Origin: Gramella sp. AN32
GTDB taxonomy: Bacteria > Bacteroidota > Bacteroidia > Flavobacteriales > Flavobacteriaceae
Assembly: GCF_023718305.1 (NCBI RefSeq)
Contig: NZ_QEYO01000001.1
Coordinates: 248,001-312,000, forward strand
Length of the DNA stretch: 64,000 bases
Direction of reading: 5' to 3'
This document shows, piece after piece, positions 15,461 through 27,441 of this stretch. Numbering within the stretch: position 1 is the stretch's first letter; the number at the start of each line of letters is the position of its first letter. A program made the position numbers and the translations under genes. The notes under the pieces are model-generated. The model searched no databases. It worked only from the letters and a program-made list of their open reading frames with translations, and was not told the origin of the DNA.

Positions 15461-15775
15461 CTATGCCTGACCGGTTGGACCAAAATTCAAAGGAAGCGGG
15501 GCTTTGTCGTAATCTTTTATTTCGCCGTGAGCTTGCTCGAACTTATGCACATTATCGCCCAAAGCTTTTAATAGCCTTTTGGCATGTTGAGGGGTTAAAA
15601 TGATCCTGGACTTCACTTTGCTCTTAGGTCTTCCCGGCATTATATTCACAAAATCAACTACAAATTCAGAAACTGAATGGTTGATAATTGCCAAATTGGA
15701 GTAGATACCTTCAGCTACCACATCATCTAATTCAATGTTGATCTTGCCTTTATTCTGTTTTTTCTCGTCGCTCAT
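15461..15775 (-). CDS. DUF3467 domain protein
   Basis: A 104-residue soluble protein. The central part (IELDDVVAEGIYSNLAIINHSVSEFVVDFVNIMPG, then RIILTPQHAKRLLKAL) is the DUF3467 domain, a short beta-rich domain common in Bacteroidota and other phyla and of unknown function. The ends are charged and probably disordered. First gene of the minus-strand operon with the dipeptide epimerase and the AONS-like enzyme. No convincing promoter element is visible upstream, where the rest of the gap to rpoC holds only the rpoC terminator. Confidence 0.85.
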   Translation of the reverse strand: MSDEKKQNKGKINIELDDVVAEGIYSNLAIINHSVSEFVVDFVNIMPGRPKSKVKSRIILTPQHAKRLLKALGDNVHKFEQAHGEIKDYDKAPLPLNFGPTGQA

Positions 15776-15969
15776 TATTTAATAATTTTACGTTTCAATT
15801 TAAGGATTAATACTTTTTATAAAAAATATAATCTGTGACTAGAGACTCCAATCTTTAGTCAGCCCCCTGCGTTTATAGTATAAAAGATAATTTCTGAAAT
15901 TCCCCAAGCTACTAACTCATAAGACAGGTTTCAGAAAATTGTTCATATCTCAAATATCGCTATAAAAAC

Positions 15970-15997
15970 AAAAAGGCCCGCGATTGCGGGCCTTTTT
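15970..15997 (-). terminator. Intrinsic terminator of the rpoBC operon
   Basis: Stem GGCCCGC / GCGGGCC (15975-15981 and 15986-15992) with loop GATT, flanked by five A's and five T's. On the minus strand it lies 18 bases past the rpoC stop. It is the GC-richest hairpin in the window. Confidence 0.9.
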
Positions 15998-16015
15998 CTG
16001 AATATTTATCAGGAA

Positions 16016-19000
16016 TTAGTTATAATTCACTTCCTGTTTCTTCTCCATCATCTGGTCGAATTCTTCTTTAGAACCAACAATAATGCTTTCATAACGTCTC
16101 ATCCCTGTACCTGCAGGAATTCTATGTCCTACAATTACATTTTCCTTCAAGCCTTCAAGTTCATCGATCTTACCGCTTACTGCAGCTTCGTTCAATACCT
16201 TGGTAGTTTCCTGGAAGGAAGCAGCCGAGATAAATGATTTGGTTTGAAGTGATGCCCTGGTAATACCCTGTAATATTGGGGTAGCCGTTGCAGGAATTAC
16301 ATCCCTCGCCGTAGCAAGATTTTTATCTTCCCTTCTCAAAATAGAATTCTCATCCCTTAAATCTCTAGGAGTAATAATTCTACCTGCCTTCATATTTTCA
16401 GAATCACCAGCGTCTTCGATTACTTTCATCCCGAACAACTTATTGTTTTCGTTGATGAAATCATCTTTGTGTACCAGCTGGTTCTCAAGGAAAATAGTAT
16501 CTCCCGGATCAACGATTCTTACTTTACGCATCATTTGCCTTACCACAACCTCGAAGTGCTTATCGTTAATTTTCACACCCTGAAGCCTATACACCTCCTG
16601 AACTTCGTTCACAAGATACTGTTGTACCGCGTTAGGTCCTTTGATATTCAAAATATCTTCCGGAGTGATGGAACCATCAGAAAGTGGCATACCTGCTCTT
16701 ACATAATCATTCTCCTGAACCAGGATTTGATTAGAAAGTTTTACAAGATATTTCTTCACTTCACCAAGCTTGGATTCTACGATGATCTCACGGTTACCAC
16801 GTTTGATTTTTCCGAAGGAAACAACTCCATCAATTTCAGAAACTACTGCCGGGTTCGATGGGTTACGTGCTTCGAAAAGCTCGGTTACCCTTGGAAGACC
16901 ACCCGTAATATCACCAGATTTAGATGATTTACGCGGAATCTTAACCAAAATCTTACCTACTCCAATTTTTTCTTCATTATCAACCATAAGGTGAGCCCCA
17001 ACCGGAAGGTTATAAGAACGAATTATTTCGTCTTTTTTACCTAAAATATGTAAAGTTGGGATAAGCTTTTTGTTACGGGATTCAGAAATTACTTTTTCCT
17101 GGAATCCTGTTTGCTCATCGATCTCCACCTGGTAAGTTACACCCTGTTCCACATTTTCATACTTGATCTTACCGGCAAATTCAGAAATAATTACACCGTT
17201 ATATGGATCCCATGAACAAATCACATCTCCTTTACTTACCGCTTCTCCATCGTTGATTAAAATCTGCGCACCATAAGGAATGTTATTGGTACTTAAAACC
17301 ACACCGGTTTTCTTATCCTTTATTTTGATCTCTGCAGTACGGGAAATTACAATATCAGATAAATCTCCGCTTGCTGTTTCTCCTTTAACTACTTTAAGAT
17401 CTTCAATATCTGCAACCCCGCCAAATTTAGCTTCCAGTTTGTTTTCTTCTGAAATGTTACCTGCAATACCTCCCACGTGGAATGTACGAAGGGTTAACTG
17501 TGTACCAGGCTCACCAATAGACTGAGCTGCCACAACACCAACCGCCTCACCTGTTTGCACGATTTTATTCGTGGCCAGGTTACGACCGTAACATTTTATA
17601 CAAATACCTTTCTTGGCCTCACAGGTAAGTGGAGATCTAACTTCTACGCTTTCGATTGGAGCAGCTTCGATCATTTCCACAATTTCTTCTGTAATCTCAT
17701 CACCTGAAGCTACGATCAATTCATCTGTAGATGGGTTGACCAAATCATTCAGGGCAATACGTCCAAGAATTCTTTCACCTAAAGATTCAACGATCTCTTC
17801 ATTCTTTTTAAGTGGCTTCACTTCCACTCCTCTCAACGTTCCACAGTCTGCAGTATTTACAATCACATCCTGGGAAACATCTACTAAACGACGGGTTAAG
17901 TAACCAGCATCGGCAGTTTTAAGTGCGGTATCGGCAAGACCTTTACGCGCACCGTGAGTAGAGATAAAGTATTCAAGAATTGAAAGACCTTCCTTAAAGT
18001 TAGAAAGGATCGGGTTTTCAATAATTTCACCACCTCCGGAATTCGATTTCTTCGGCTTGGCCATAAGACCACGCATACCGGTTAACTGGCGAATTTGTTC
18101 TTTAGAACCACGGGCTCCGGAATCAAGCATCATATAAACCGAGTTGAAACCTTGTTTATCCTCACGAATTCGTTTCATCGCTAACTCCGTAAGACCGGCA
18201 TTCGTCGACGTCCAGATATCAATAACCTGGTTATAACGTTCGTTGTTGGTAATAAGACCCATGTTATAGTTCCCAATAATCCCTTCAACCTGCTCATTGG
18301 CTTCATCGATCATGGATTGTTTCTCTTCAGGGATAATAATATCACCTAAGCTGAAGGAAAGTCCACCACGGAATGCGAAACCATAACCAAGACCTTTAAT
18401 TTCGTCAAGGAATTCAGAAGTTTCAGGAACACTGGTAATTTTTAAGATTCTACCAATAATATCACGCAGCGACTTTTTGGTCAATACTTCATTGATATAA
18501 CCAGCTTTTTCAGGTACGGCTTCATTAAATAAAACCCTACCCACAGTAGTTTCGATAATTTGCATTACCAATTCTCCCTGGTCGTTATAATCTTTTGTAC
18601 GAATCTTGATACCTGCGTTAAGATCTACTGCTTTCTGATTGTAAGCTATTACCAGCTCTTCCGCAGAATAGAAGGTTAATCCTTCACCTTTTACCGGCTC
18701 TTCATCAGTAGATTTTTTAAGTTTGGTCATATAATAAAGACCCAAAACCATATCCTGGGAAGGTACTGTAATTGGTGAACCATTTGCAGGGTTCAGAATA
18801 TTATGGGAAGCCAGCATTAAAAGTTGCGCTTCCAGAATTGCTTCAGGCCCCAATGGTAAATGCACGGCCATCTGGTCACCGTCAAAATCGGCGTTAAATG
18901 CGGTACATGCCAGTGGGTGAAGCTGGATCGCTTTCCCTTCAATAAGTTTAGGCTGGAATGCCTGGATCCCCAAACGGTGCAATGTAGGAGCACGGTTTAG

Positions 19001-20317
19001 CAGTACAGGATGTCCTTTAAGAACATTTTCCAAAATATCCCAAACTACAGGTTCTTTTTTATCTATAATTTTCTTGGCAGATTTTACGGTTTTCACAATC
19101 CCTCTTTCAATCAGTTTCCTGATGATAAAAGGTTTGTAAAGCTCTGCTGCCATATTCTTCGGAAGACCACATTCGAACATTTTCAGTTCAGGTCCTACAA
19201 CGATTACCGAACGTGCCGAATAATCCACACGTTTTCCAAGCAGGTTTTGACGGAAACGACCTTGCTTACCTTTCAACGAATCTGAAAGGGATTTAAGCGG
19301 GCGGTTAGAATCTGTCTTAACTGCTGATGATTTTCTAGTGTTATCGAACAATGAATCCACAGATTCCTGAAGCATACGTTTTTCATTACGTAAAATCACT
19401 TCAGGAGCTTTGATTTCCATTAAACGCTTCAAACGGTTATTACGAATAATTACACGACGGTAAAGATCATTTAAATCTGAAGTCGCAAAACGTCCACCAT
19501 CAAGGGGCACCAAAGGTCTAAGTTCCGGTGGAATAACCGGTACTACCTTCATGATCATCCATTCAGGATTATTCTCACGATTTTCGTTGGCATCACGGAA
19601 AGCTTCCACAACCTGAAGTCTTTTAAGCGCTTCAGTCTTACGTTGCTTGGAAGTTTCGTTATTCGCTTTGTGTCTTAGTTCGTAAGAAAGCTCATCAAGA
19701 TCGATTCTTTTCAGAATTTCGATCAGGCATTCCGCCCCCATTTTAGCGATAAACTTATTTGGATCATTATCGTCCAAATATTGATTTTCCTGAGGAAGTG
19801 CATCTAAAATATTTAGATATTCTTCTTCCGTTAGGAAATCCATTTTCTTAAGTGGTTCTCCATCTTCATTCTTCGCATTCCCGGGTTGGATCACCACATA
19901 TCTTTCGTAATAGATAATCATGTCCAGTTTCTTGGAAGGAAGCCCCAACAAATAACCAATTTTGTTAGGCAAAGAGCGGAAATACCAGATATGTGCCACT
20001 GGAACCACAAGGTTAATGTGACCCACACGGTCCCTACGTACTTTCTTTTCTGTAACCTCTACCCCACAACGATCACAAACGATCCCTTTGTAGCGTATTC
20101 TTTTATACTTACCGCAGGCACATTCGTAGTCCTTTACAGGACCAAAAATACGCTCACAAAACAAACCATCACGTTCAGGTTTGTGTGTACGGTAGTTGAT
20201 AGTTTCTGGCTTTAAAACCTCACCGCGGGATTCCGCTAGGATAGACTCCGGTGAAGCTAAACCAATAGAGATCTGGTTGAACCTCTGTATTGTATTCTTA
20301 TCGTTATTTCTAGCCAT
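16016..20317 (-). CDS. rpoC: DNA-directed RNA polymerase subunit beta'
   Basis: The 1433-residue beta' subunit that forms the catalytic centre with beta. Zinc finger ligands Cys66, Cys68, Cys81 and Cys84 are in [10 protein letters not shown] and [10 protein letters not shown]; the catalytic Mg2+ motif NADFDGD is at residues 475-481; the second cysteine cluster ([19 protein letters not shown]) and the trigger-loop/bridge-helix segments are intact. The start [14 protein letters not shown] at 20317 is the conserved one; a start at 20326 would add three residues. Follows rpoB after 69 bases containing an inverted repeat and is followed by a strong terminator. Confidence 0.98.
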   Translation of the reverse strand: MARNNDKNTIQRFNQISIGLASPESILAESRGEVLKPETINYRTHKPERDGLFCERIFGPVKDYECACGKYKRIRYKGIVCDRCGVEVTEKKVRRDRVGHINLVVPVAHIWYFRSLPNKIGYLLGLPSKKLDMIIYYERYVVIQPGNAKNEDGEPLKKMDFLTEEEYLNILDALPQENQYLDDNDPNKFIAKMGAECLIEILKRIDLDELSYELRHKANNETSKQRKTEALKRLQVVEAFRDANENRENNPEWMIMKVVPVIPPELRPLVPLDGGRFATSDLNDLYRRVIIRNNRLKRLMEIKAPEVILRNEKRMLQESVDSLFDNTRKSSAVKTDSNRPLKSLSDSLKGKQGRFRQNLLGKRVDYSARSVIVVGPELKMFECGLPKNMAAELYKPFIIRKLIERGIVKTVKSAKKIIDKKEPVVWDILENVLKGHPVLLNRAPTLHRLGIQAFQPKLIEGKAIQLHPLACTAFNADFDGDQMAVHLPLGPEAILEAQLLMLASHNILNPANGSPITVPSQDMVLGLYYMTKLKKSTDEEPVKGEGLTFYSAEELVIAYNQKAVDLNAGIKIRTKDYNDQGELVMQIIETTVGRVLFNEAVPEKAGYINEVLTKKSLRDIIGRILKITSVPETSEFLDEIKGLGYGFAFRGGLSFSLGDIIIPEEKQSMIDEANEQVEGIIGNYNMGLITNNERYNQVIDIWTSTNAGLTELAMKRIREDKQGFNSVYMMLDSGARGSKEQIRQLTGMRGLMAKPKKSNSGGGEIIENPILSNFKEGLSILEYFISTHGARKGLADTALKTADAGYLTRRLVDVSQDVIVNTADCGTLRGVEVKPLKKNEEIVESLGERILGRIALNDLVNPSTDELIVASGDEITEEIVEMIEAAPIESVEVRSPLTCEAKKGICIKCYGRNLATNKIVQTGEAVGVVAAQSIGEPGTQLTLRTFHVGGIAGNISEENKLEAKFGGVADIEDLKVVKGETASGDLSDIVISRTAEIKIKDKKTGVVLSTNNIPYGAQILINDGEAVSKGDVICSWDPYNGVIISEFAGKIKYENVEQGVTYQVEIDEQTGFQEKVISESRNKKLIPTLHILGKKDEIIRSYNLPVGAHLMVDNEEKIGVGKILVKIPRKSSKSGDITGGLPRVTELFEARNPSNPAVVSEIDGVVSFGKIKRGNREIIVESKLGEVKKYLVKLSNQILVQENDYVRAGMPLSDGSITPEDILNIKGPNAVQQYLVNEVQEVYRLQGVKINDKHFEVVVRQMMRKVRIVDPGDTIFLENQLVHKDDFINENNKLFGMKVIEDAGDSENMKAGRIITPRDLRDENSILRREDKNLATARDVIPATATPILQGITRASLQTKSFISAASFQETTKVLNEAAVSGKIDELEGLKENVIVGHRIPAGTGMRRYESIIVGSKEEFDQMMEKKQEVNYN

Positions 20318-20337
20318 ATTTTCCAATATTCAGTATG

Positions 20338-20376
20338 CAGTATTCAGTCGCAGTGCAAACTGCTAACTGAATACTG
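20338..20376. repeat. Inverted repeat with 7-bp-period units between rpoB and rpoC
   Basis: CAGTATTCAGT (20338-20348) pairs with ACTGAATACTG (20366-20376), and inside them GCAGT pairs with ACTGC around the loop GCAA. The left side is an imperfect run of 7-base units (TTCAGTA, TGCAGTA, TTCAGTC). No T-run follows, so it does not look like a terminator; an RNA-processing or 5'-stabilising hairpin is possible. Confidence 0.7.
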
Positions 20377-20386
20377 TAAACTTTTT

Positions 20387-23300
20387 TTATTCTTCTAACT
20401 TAATATCCAATCCAAGACCTTTCAATTCGTGCATTAACACGTTGAAAGATTCAGGCAATCCAGGTTCTGGCATTGGCTCACCTTTTACAATAGCCTCGTA
20501 GGTCTTCGCTCTTCCAATAACGTCATCAGACTTCACGGTTAAGATTTCCCTAAGAGTGCTGGATGCACCGTAAGCTTCAAGAGCCCAAACCTCCATCTCT
20601 CCAAAACGCTGACCACCAAACTGTGCTTTACCACCAAGCGGCTGCTGGGTAATAAGTGAGTATGGCCCGATAGAACGCGCATGCATCTTATCGTCGATCA
20701 TATGACCTAGTTTTAGCATGTAGATTATACCTACAGTTGCTCTCTGGTCAAAACGTTCTCCAGTTCCACCATCATATAGGAAGGTGTGTCCAAATCTTGG
20801 AATTCCGGCTTCATCTGTAAGCTCGTTGATTTGATCTATAGTTGCACCATCAAAAATTGGGGTCGCATACTTTTTACCAAGTTTTTGACCTGCCCAACCA
20901 AGTACAGTTTCGTAGATCTGCCCAATGTTCATACGTGAAGGTACCCCAAGTGGGTTCAACACGATATCAACCGGTGTTCCATCTTCAAGGAATGGCATAT
21001 CTTCATGACGCACAATTCTGGCAACAATACCTTTGTTCCCATGACGTCCTGCCATTTTATCCCCAACTTTTAATTTACGTTTCTTAGCGATGTAAACTTT
21101 AGCCAGTTTTAGGATCCCTGAAGGAAGTTCATCTCCTACGGAAATGGTGAATTTCTCTCTTCTTAGGTTCCCCTGAAGGTCATTTTCTTTAATTTTATAA
21201 TTATGGATAAGGTCTGCAACCAATTCATTCAGGTGATCATCTGTCGTCCATGTCCCACTGGTTAAATGCGTATAATCGTCAACTGCATTAAGCATTTTCA
21301 ATGTATACTTTTTACCTTTTGGAAGTACTTCTTCACCAAGATCATTTTGAACACCCTGAGCGGTTTTACCCCCAATGATCGTAAATAATTTGTCTACTAA
21401 ATTATCCTTTAGTAACGCAAATTTCGCATCATATTTTTTCTCAAGTGCAGAAACATCTTCTTTATCCTGAACCCTCTTACGCTTATCTTTTACGGCTCGT
21501 GCAAATAACTTCTTGTTAATTACAACTCCACTTAAAGATGGAGACGCTTTTAATGAAGCATCTTTTACATCTCCCGCTTTATCACCAAAGATCGCACGTA
21601 ATAGTTTTTCTTCAGGCGTAGGATCACTTTCCCCTTTTGGTGTAATCTTACCAATAAGGATATCACCTGGCTTCACTTCAGCACCAACCCGAATCATTCC
21701 ATGCTCATCAAGGTCTTTTGTAGCCTCTTCAGAAACGTTGGGAATATCATTGGTCAATTCTTCATTACCCAGTTTTGTATCTCTAACTTCAAGCGAATAT
21801 TCATCGATATGGATAGAGGTGAAAATATCATCTCTTACTACTCTTTCTGAAATTACGATCGCATCCTCAAAGTTATAACCTTTCCAAGGCATGAAGGCAA
21901 CCTTCATGTTCCTACCTAAAGCAAGTTCCCCGGCTTCTGTAGCATAACCCTGGCAAAGTACCTGTCCTTTATTAACCCTATCCCCAACACTTACGATTGG
22001 CTTCAGGTTGATACAGGTTCCCTGGTTGGTTTTTCTAAATTTGATTAAGTTATAAGATTTCGCATCATCATCAAAACTCACCATACGCTCTTCTTCGCTA
22101 CGGTCATATTTAATGGTAATCATCTCTGCATCTACATATTCAACCACACCTTCTCCTTCAGCATTGATCAATACACGGGAATCTGTAGCTACCTGTCTTT
22201 CAAGACCAGTTCCCACAATTGGGGAATCGGCGATCAATAAAGGTACTGCCTGACGCATCATGTTAGATCCCATCAGTGCACGGTTGGCATCATCATGTTC
22301 CAAAAATGGAATTAATGAAGCAGAAATAGATGAAATCTGGTTTGGAGCCACATCGGTATAATGTACCTCTTTTGGATCCACAACCGGGAAGTCACCTTCC
22401 ATACGTGCAATTACACGATCTGTATCTATAGTTCCATCATCTTTTAAGGGAATGTTCGCCTGGGCGATTTTCTTGCCTTCTTCCTCTTCCGCACTTAAAT
22501 ATATAGGTTCATCAATGATATTGATTTTCCCATTAGTCACACTTCGATATGGAGTTTCTATGAATCCCATCCCGTTTACTTTCGCATATACTGAAAGTGA
22601 AGAGATCAAACCAATATTTGGTCCTTCCGGTGTTTCAATTGGGCATAACCTTCCGTAGTGCGTGTAATGAACATCACGTACTTCGAACCCTGCTCTTTCC
22701 CTTGATAAACCACCTGGTCCTAATGCGGAAAGTCTACGCTTGTGCGTTATTTCAGCTAAAGGATTCGTTTGGTCCATGAACTGCGATAACTGGTTTGTTC
22801 CGAAGAAAGAGTTGATCACAGAAGACAAAGTCTTCGCGTTGATCAAATCTATCGGGGTAAATACCTCGTTATCACGAACGTTCATACGCTCACGAATGGT
22901 ACGAGCCATACGGGCAAGACCTACACCAAATTGTTGAGATAACTGCTCTCCAACAGTTCTAACACGACGATTAGAAAGGTGATCGATATCATCGATCTCT
23001 GCTTTTGAGTTAATTAACTCAATTAAATATTTAACAATAGTAATAATGTCGAGTTTGGTAAGCACCTGCTTATCCATTTCCACATCAAGACCCAGTTTTT
23101 TGTTCATTCTGTATCGTCCAACTTCTCCTAAGCTGTATCGCTGATCTGAGAAGAAAAGCTTGTCGATAATTCCACGAGCAGTTTCCTCATCTGGCGGCTC
23201 GGCATTACGCAGCTGGCGATAAATATGTTCTACCGCTTCTTTCTCAGAGTTGGTAGGATCTTTTTGTAACGTATTATGGATGATCGCATAATCCCCGGTT

Positions 23301-24199
23301 TGGTTCTCCTCTTTGTGTAAAAGTATAGTCTTACTTCCGGTTTCAAGAATTTCTTCTATATGATCTTTCTCTAATTCTGTATCACGGTCTAAAACGATCT
23401 CGTTTCTCTCAATAGAAACTACTTCACCGGTGTCTTCATCTACGAAATCCTCATACCAGGTATTTAATACCCTTGCCGCAAGTTTACGACCTAAATATTT
23501 TTTAAGTCCTGTTTTCGATACTTTTACTTCTTCAGCAAGATCGAATATTTCAAGAATATCCTTATCTCTTTCATAACCAATCGCACGGAAAAGTGTCGTT
23601 ACAGGTAATTTCTTTTTACGATCGATATACGCGTACATCACGCTGTTAATATCGGTAGCAAATTCAATCCATGAACCTTTAAAAGGAATAACACGGGCAG
23701 AATATAGTTTGGTTCCATTTGCATGGAAAGACTGTCCAAAGAAAACTCCTGGTGAACGGTGTAACTGAGAAACGACTACGCGCTCTGCACCGTTAATACA
23801 GAAAGTTCCGCTTGGGGTCATATAAGGGATCGTCCCTAGATATACGTCCTGTACGATGGTTTCAAAATCTTCATGCTCAGGATCTGTACAATATAGCTTA
23901 AGTCTCGCCTTAAGCGGTACACTATACGTTAATCCGCGTTCAATACATTCCTGAATGGAATATCTTGGCGGGTCCACAAAATAATCTAAGAATTCTAGTA
24001 CAAATTGATTACGGGTGTCCGTAATGGGGAAGTTTTCAAGGAAGGTGTTGTAAAGGCCTTCAGTTCCCCGTTCTTCTGATTTTGTTTCCAACTGGAAAAA
24101 GTCCTGGAAGGACTTGATCTGCAGATCCAGAAAGTCCGGATAAGCAGGCTTGTTTTTCACAGAAGAAAAACTCAATCTTTCAGTTTGCTTTGCTAACAT
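20387..24199 (-). CDS. rpoB: DNA-directed RNA polymerase subunit beta
   Basis: The 1270-residue beta subunit. The rifampicin-binding region reads [19 protein letters not shown] followed by [18 protein letters not shown], so the residues equivalent to E. coli Asp516, His526 and Ser531 are wild type and rifampicin sensitivity is expected. [13 protein letters not shown], the [19 protein letters not shown] segment and the C-terminal [24 protein letters not shown] are all conserved. The ATG at 24199 ([11 protein letters not shown]) is preferred over a TTG one codon upstream. Lies downstream of rplL, separated by a hairpin that may attenuate read-through. Confidence 0.98.
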   Translation of the reverse strand: MLAKQTERLSFSSVKNKPAYPDFLDLQIKSFQDFFQLETKSEERGTEGLYNTFLENFPITDTRNQFVLEFLDYFVDPPRYSIQECIERGLTYSVPLKARLKLYCTDPEHEDFETIVQDVYLGTIPYMTPSGTFCINGAERVVVSQLHRSPGVFFGQSFHANGTKLYSARVIPFKGSWIEFATDINSVMYAYIDRKKKLPVTTLFRAIGYERDKDILEIFDLAEEVKVSKTGLKKYLGRKLAARVLNTWYEDFVDEDTGEVVSIERNEIVLDRDTELEKDHIEEILETGSKTILLHKEENQTGDYAIIHNTLQKDPTNSEKEAVEHIYRQLRNAEPPDEETARGIIDKLFFSDQRYSLGEVGRYRMNKKLGLDVEMDKQVLTKLDIITIVKYLIELINSKAEIDDIDHLSNRRVRTVGEQLSQQFGVGLARMARTIRERMNVRDNEVFTPIDLINAKTLSSVINSFFGTNQLSQFMDQTNPLAEITHKRRLSALGPGGLSRERAGFEVRDVHYTHYGRLCPIETPEGPNIGLISSLSVYAKVNGMGFIETPYRSVTNGKINIIDEPIYLSAEEEEGKKIAQANIPLKDDGTIDTDRVIARMEGDFPVVDPKEVHYTDVAPNQISSISASLIPFLEHDDANRALMGSNMMRQAVPLLIADSPIVGTGLERQVATDSRVLINAEGEGVVEYVDAEMITIKYDRSEEERMVSFDDDAKSYNLIKFRKTNQGTCINLKPIVSVGDRVNKGQVLCQGYATEAGELALGRNMKVAFMPWKGYNFEDAIVISERVVRDDIFTSIHIDEYSLEVRDTKLGNEELTNDIPNVSEEATKDLDEHGMIRVGAEVKPGDILIGKITPKGESDPTPEEKLLRAIFGDKAGDVKDASLKASPSLSGVVINKKLFARAVKDKRKRVQDKEDVSALEKKYDAKFALLKDNLVDKLFTIIGGKTAQGVQNDLGEEVLPKGKKYTLKMLNAVDDYTHLTSGTWTTDDHLNELVADLIHNYKIKENDLQGNLRREKFTISVGDELPSGILKLAKVYIAKKRKLKVGDKMAGRHGNKGIVARIVRHEDMPFLEDGTPVDIVLNPLGVPSRMNIGQIYETVLGWAGQKLGKKYATPIFDGATIDQINELTDEAGIPRFGHTFLYDGGTGERFDQRATVGIIYMLKLGHMIDDKMHARSIGPYSLITQQPLGGKAQFGGQRFGEMEVWALEAYGASSTLREILTVKSDDVIGRAKTYEAIVKGEPMPEPGLPESFNVLMHELKGLGLDIKLEE

Positions 24200-24269
24200 C
24201 AATGGACGGGATTATAATTTATTAAAAAATACTGCGTTTTTTAAGATCTTAGTTCTATATACGCAAAAG

Positions 24270-24307
24270 GGTTTAGACCTTCAGGAACGAATCCTGAGGT
24301 CTAAACC
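24270..24307 (-). terminator. Hairpin (attenuator) between rplL and rpoB
   Basis: A 16-bp stem with a single-base bulge: GGTTTAGACCTTCAGGA (24270-24286) against TCCTGAGGTCTAAACC (24292-24307), loop ACGAA. On the minus strand it begins 25 bases after the rplL stop and ends in CCCTTTTG, so the T-run is short. Partial termination between ribosomal protein and polymerase genes is known at this place in other bacteria and is the likely role. Confidence 0.7.
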
Positions 24308-24331
24308 TAAATAATATTGCTTTTGTCAAGC

Positions 24332-24709
24332 TTATTTAAGCTCAACCTCAGCTCCTGCTTCTTCTAGTTGTTTTTTAAGCGCTTCAGCTTCGTCTTTAGC
24401 TACTCCTTCTTTTACTGGTTTTGGAGCATTGTCAACTAATTCCTTAGCATCTTTAAGACCAAGACCTGTAAGTTCTTTAACTAGCTTTACAACTGCAAGT
24501 TTAGATCCACCTGGAGCTTTAAGAATTACATCGAATTCTGACTGCTCTTCAGCAGCCTCTTCACCACCAGCAGCGCCACCGCCACCAACAGCTACAGCAG
24601 CTGCTGCAGGCTCGATACCATATTCATCTTTTAAAATAGTTGCTAACTCGTTTACTTCTTTTACGGTCAAGTTAACCAACTGTTCTGCGAAATCTTTTAA
24701 ATCTGCCAT
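24332..24709 (-). CDS. rplL: 50S ribosomal protein L7/L12
   Basis: The 125-residue stalk protein, present in several copies per ribosome and contacting translation factors. N-terminal dimerisation part [20 protein letters not shown], an Ala/Gly-rich hinge near residues 37-55, and the C-terminal factor-binding domain with [23 protein letters not shown]. Length and composition are typical. Follows rplJ after 56 bases. Confidence 0.98.
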   Translation of the reverse strand: MADLKDFAEQLVNLTVKEVNELATILKDEYGIEPAAAAVAVGGGGAAGGEEAAEEQSEFDVILKAPGGSKLAVVKLVKELTGLGLKDAKELVDNAPKPVKEGVAKDEAEALKKQLEEAGAEVELK

Positions 24710-24765
24710 TTTCTATCGTTTTAAAATGTTCTTTAATTTATAATTGTTAAAAAGTGCGTACTAAA

Positions 24766-25287
24766 TTATTCTTCCTTTTCTGAAAGGGTTTTAAGAATCC
24801 CTGCAAGTTTTCCTCCACTTGATTTAAGTGCAGAAATAACATTCTTAGCAGGAGATTGAAGTAATCCAATAATATCGCCAATAACTTCTTCTTTAGACTT
24901 GATATTCACAAGTGTCTCAAGATAGTCGTCACCCACATAAACGGCTTCTTCAACAAAAGCTCCTTTAAGTAAAGGCTTATCAGATTTCTTTCTAAATTCC
25001 TTAATCACTTTCGCCGGAGCATTACCGGTTTCAGAAAACATGATGGAAGTATTGCCTTTTAAAACTGAAGGAAGTTCACCGAAATCTTTATCAGCGGCTT
25101 CCATAGCTTTTGCAAGCAATGTATTTTTAACTACTGCCAGTTTTACGTTTGCTTTAAAACAAGCTCTACGTAAGTTTGAAGTACTTCCGGCATCAAGACC
25201 AGAAATATCTGCCAAATAAACAATATTTGAATCAGCTAACTGGGCAGTTAAATCTTCTATAACTTTTGATTTTTCTTCTCTTGTCAT
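24766..25287 (-). CDS. rplJ: 50S ribosomal protein L10
   Basis: The 173-residue base of the ribosomal stalk, which binds 23S rRNA and carries L7/L12 dimers on its C-terminal helix. Typical segments are EDLTAQLADSNIVYLADISG and the conserved KLAVVKNTLLAKAME. In other bacteria L10 (with L7/L12) represses its own mRNA; no leader structure can be assessed here because only 8 bases separate it from rplA. Confidence 0.97.
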   Translation of the reverse strand: MTREEKSKVIEDLTAQLADSNIVYLADISGLDAGSTSNLRRACFKANVKLAVVKNTLLAKAMEAADKDFGELPSVLKGNTSIMFSETGNAPAKVIKEFRKKSDKPLLKGAFVEEAVYVGDDYLETLVNIKSKEEVIGDIIGLLQSPAKNVISALKSSGGKLAGILKTLSEKEE

Positions 25288-25295
25288 AATTTCTA

Positions 25296-25994
25296 TTATT
25301 GCTCAGTAAACTTTTTAGTATCTATTGCAACACTCGGGCTCATAGTGCTGGACATGAATATACTTTTGATATATAGTCCTTTCGCCGCCTGAGGTTTCAA
25401 TTTTACCAGCGTAGTTAATAATTCTCTCGCGTTCCCAGCAATTTTCTCTGCATCAAAAGATGCTTTCCCAATTGCCGCGTGAACGATCCCTGTTTTGTCT
25501 ACCTTGAAATCGATCTTCCCCGCTTTTACATCAGATACTGCTTTACCAATATCCATTGTCACTGTACCGGTTTTAGGATTGGGCATTAAACCTCTTGGTC
25601 CTAAAACCCGACCTAAGGGACCTAATTTTCCCATTACACTTGGCATAGTGACAATTACGTCTACATCTGTCCAACCTCCTTTGATTTTATCAAGATATTC
25701 ATCCAAACCAACGAAATCTGCTCCGGCATCTTTAGCTTCCTGCTCCTTATCTGGAGTTACAAGGGCCAACACCTTTACATCCTTACCTGTCCCATGTGGA
25801 AGGGTTACTACACCTCTTACCATTTGGTTCGCTTTACGCGGATCTACGTTCAAACGAACTGCAAGATCTACAGAAGGATCAAAATTTGCATTGGTAACAT
25901 CTTTTATTAAAGCTGAAGCTTCTGCAACCGAATACATTTTACCGTTCTCGATTTTAGACTGAGCTTCTTTTTGCTTCTTAGTTAATTTTGCCAT
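25296..25994 (-). CDS. rplA: 50S ribosomal protein L1
   Basis: The 232-residue L1 protein of the mobile E-site stalk. Conserved parts are [26 protein letters not shown], the signature [18 protein letters not shown] and the C-terminal [20 protein letters not shown]1 is an autoregulator of the rplKA transcript in E. coli. It lies 20 bases downstream of rplK and 8 bases upstream of rplJ in the same operon. Confidence 0.98.
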   Translation of the reverse strand: MAKLTKKQKEAQSKIENGKMYSVAEASALIKDVTNANFDPSVDLAVRLNVDPRKANQMVRGVVTLPHGTGKDVKVLALVTPDKEQEAKDAGADFVGLDEYLDKIKGGWTDVDVIVTMPSVMGKLGPLGRVLGPRGLMPNPKTGTVTMDIGKAVSDVKAGKIDFKVDKTGIVHAAIGKASFDAEKIAGNARELLTTLVKLKPQAAKGLYIKSIFMSSTMSPSVAIDTKKFTEQ

Positions 25995-26014
25995 TTTCTA
26001 ATGTCTTTATAAGA

Positions 26015-26452
26015 TTAAAACGGTGCATTACCTTTTACGGTTATTCCCATAGAACGCGCTGTTCCAGCAACCATTTTCATCGCAGATTCAACGGTAAATG
26101 CATTTAAATCCTGCATTTTGTCTTCTGCAATAGCCTTAATCTGATCCCAAGAAACACTTGCTACTTTTTTTCTATTAGGCTCACCGGAACCTTTTTTAGT
26201 TTTTGCCGCTTCCATCAATTGAACTGCTGCAGGTGGGGTTTTAATAACAAAATCAAATGATTTGTCTTTAAAAACTGTAATTGCAACAGGCAATACTTTT
26301 CCTGGCTTATCCTGGGTCCTAGCATTAAACTGCTTACAGAACTCCATGATGTTTACTCCGGCAGCACCCAAAGCAGGTCCAACTGGTGGTGATGGGTTAG
26401 CAGCACCTCCGCGAACTTGTAGTTTTACAACTTTACTTACTTCTTTTGCCAT
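26015..26452 (-). CDS. rplK: 50S ribosomal protein L11
   Basis: The 145-residue protein of the GTPase-associated centre. The N-terminal domain has [20 protein letters not shown] with the proline pair of the thiostrepton-binding region; the C-terminal rRNA-binding domain contains [19 protein letters not shown]. Length is normal. It follows nusG by 70 bases; no promoter match was found there, so it is likely read from upstream. Confidence 0.98.
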   Translation of the reverse strand: MAKEVSKVVKLQVRGGAANPSPPVGPALGAAGVNIMEFCKQFNARTQDKPGKVLPVAITVFKDKSFDFVIKTPPAAVQLMEAAKTKKGSGEPNRKKVASVSWDQIKAIAEDKMQDLNAFTVESAMKMVAGTARSMGITVKGNAPF

Positions 26453-26522
26453 TTTTCAAATTTTTGAGTGATAGTTAATCAGTGGAAGCTAAAAACTATC
26501 AAAAAATATGTAACAATTTTCT

Positions 26523-27074
26523 TTATACTTTCTCTACCTGCATATAACTTAATTCTAATGGTGTTTTTCTTCCGAAAATCTTCACCATCACTTCAAGTTT
26601 GCGTTTTTCTTCATTTATTTTTTCAACTGTTCCGTTGAATCCATTAAACGGCCCATCAATTACTTTGATAGTTTCACCAATTGTAAACGGAATAGCCACA
26701 TTATCTGCCTTCACCGAAAGTTCATCAACTTTCCCTAACATTCTGTTTACTTCTGAAGTTCGAAGGGGCACAGGATCCCCACCTTTTGTTTCCCCAAGGA
26801 AACCAATCACACCGTTGATGCCTTTAATGATATGAGGAATTTCACCTCCAATATTTGCCTGGATCATGATATATCCTGGAAAATAAACCCTCTCTTTATT
26901 AATCTTTTTACCGTTTCGAATCTGAATAACTTTTTCAGTAGGAACTAAAACCTGATCTACTGAATCCTGAAGACCTAAATATTCGATCTCCTTCTCAATG
27001 TAATCCTTAACTTTATTTTCCTGACCGCTAACGGCTCGAACCACATACCAACTCTTATCTTTTGTCTCTGCCAT
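26523..27074 (-). CDS. nusG: Transcription termination/antitermination factor NusG
   Basis: The 183-residue elongation factor that binds RNA polymerase by its N-terminal NGN domain (SWYVVRAVSGQENKVKDYIE, FPGYIMIQANIGGE) and Rho or S10 by its C-terminal KOW domain (GETIKVIDGPFNGFNGTVEK). Eleven bases separate it from secE. The gene order secE-nusG-rplKAJL-rpoBC is the widespread bacterial one. Confidence 0.97.
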   Translation of the reverse strand: MAETKDKSWYVVRAVSGQENKVKDYIEKEIEYLGLQDSVDQVLVPTEKVIQIRNGKKINKERVYFPGYIMIQANIGGEIPHIIKGINGVIGFLGETKGGDPVPLRTSEVNRMLGKVDELSVKADNVAIPFTIGETIKVIDGPFNGFNGTVEKINEEKRKLEVMVKIFGRKTPLELSYMQVEKV

Positions 27075-27085
27075 AGTTACCGTTA

Positions 27086-27283
27086 TTATGATTTAACCCA
27101 TTCGAAGTACTGTTCAATAACACCACTAAAAAGTGTATCAACACCCCAAATTGCTAATGAAAATATGATGGAAAATACAGCTACCAACACTGTTAAGCGT
27201 TGTGCTTCAGACCAACTTGTCCAGGTAACGTGGTTTTTTAACTCGTTATAAGATTCTGATATGTAATTAACAATTCCTGCCAT
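27086..27283 (-). CDS. secE: Preprotein translocase subunit SecE
   Basis: A 65-residue protein with a short amphipathic N-terminus (YISESYNELKNHVTWTSWSE) and one C-terminal membrane span (LTVLVAVFSIIFSLAIWGVD), the minimal single-span SecE form. It clamps SecY in the Sec channel. Located between tRNA-Trp and nusG as in most bacteria. Confidence 0.95.
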   Translation of the reverse strand: MAGIVNYISESYNELKNHVTWTSWSEAQRLTVLVAVFSIIFSLAIWGVDTLFSGVIEQYFEWVKS

Positions 27284-27353
27284 TGTATTAATTTTTTAAA
27301 CGGATTAAGAATCTGATCCGGTACTCACCTTTTCCGTTCCTTCAAAATTCTTC

Positions 27354-27371
27354 GCACGGGTTGAGAGGCTC
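27354..27371 (-). repeat. Duplicated 3' end of tRNA-Trp
   Basis: An 18-base exact copy of the last bases of the tRNA-Trp gene plus one flanking base lies here, 87 bases from the original (27441-27458); the adjoining bases on the secE side are also similar (TTCAAAATTC against TTTAAATTC). Between the copies lies a sequence resembling the dispersed TTCGACTnCGCTCAGG elements of flavobacterial genomes. Confidence 0.8.
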
Positions 27372-27441
27372 CCTTCGACTCCGCTTATGCTTCGCTCAGG
27401 ACAGGCTTCTCGCCTTATGCAATTCAATACTTTAAATTCAG

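Noticed and set aside
20387..24199. Rifampicin-resistance change in rpoB
   Set aside because: The residues equivalent to Asp516, His526 and Ser531 are wild type; the few differences from E. coli in the region are conservative.
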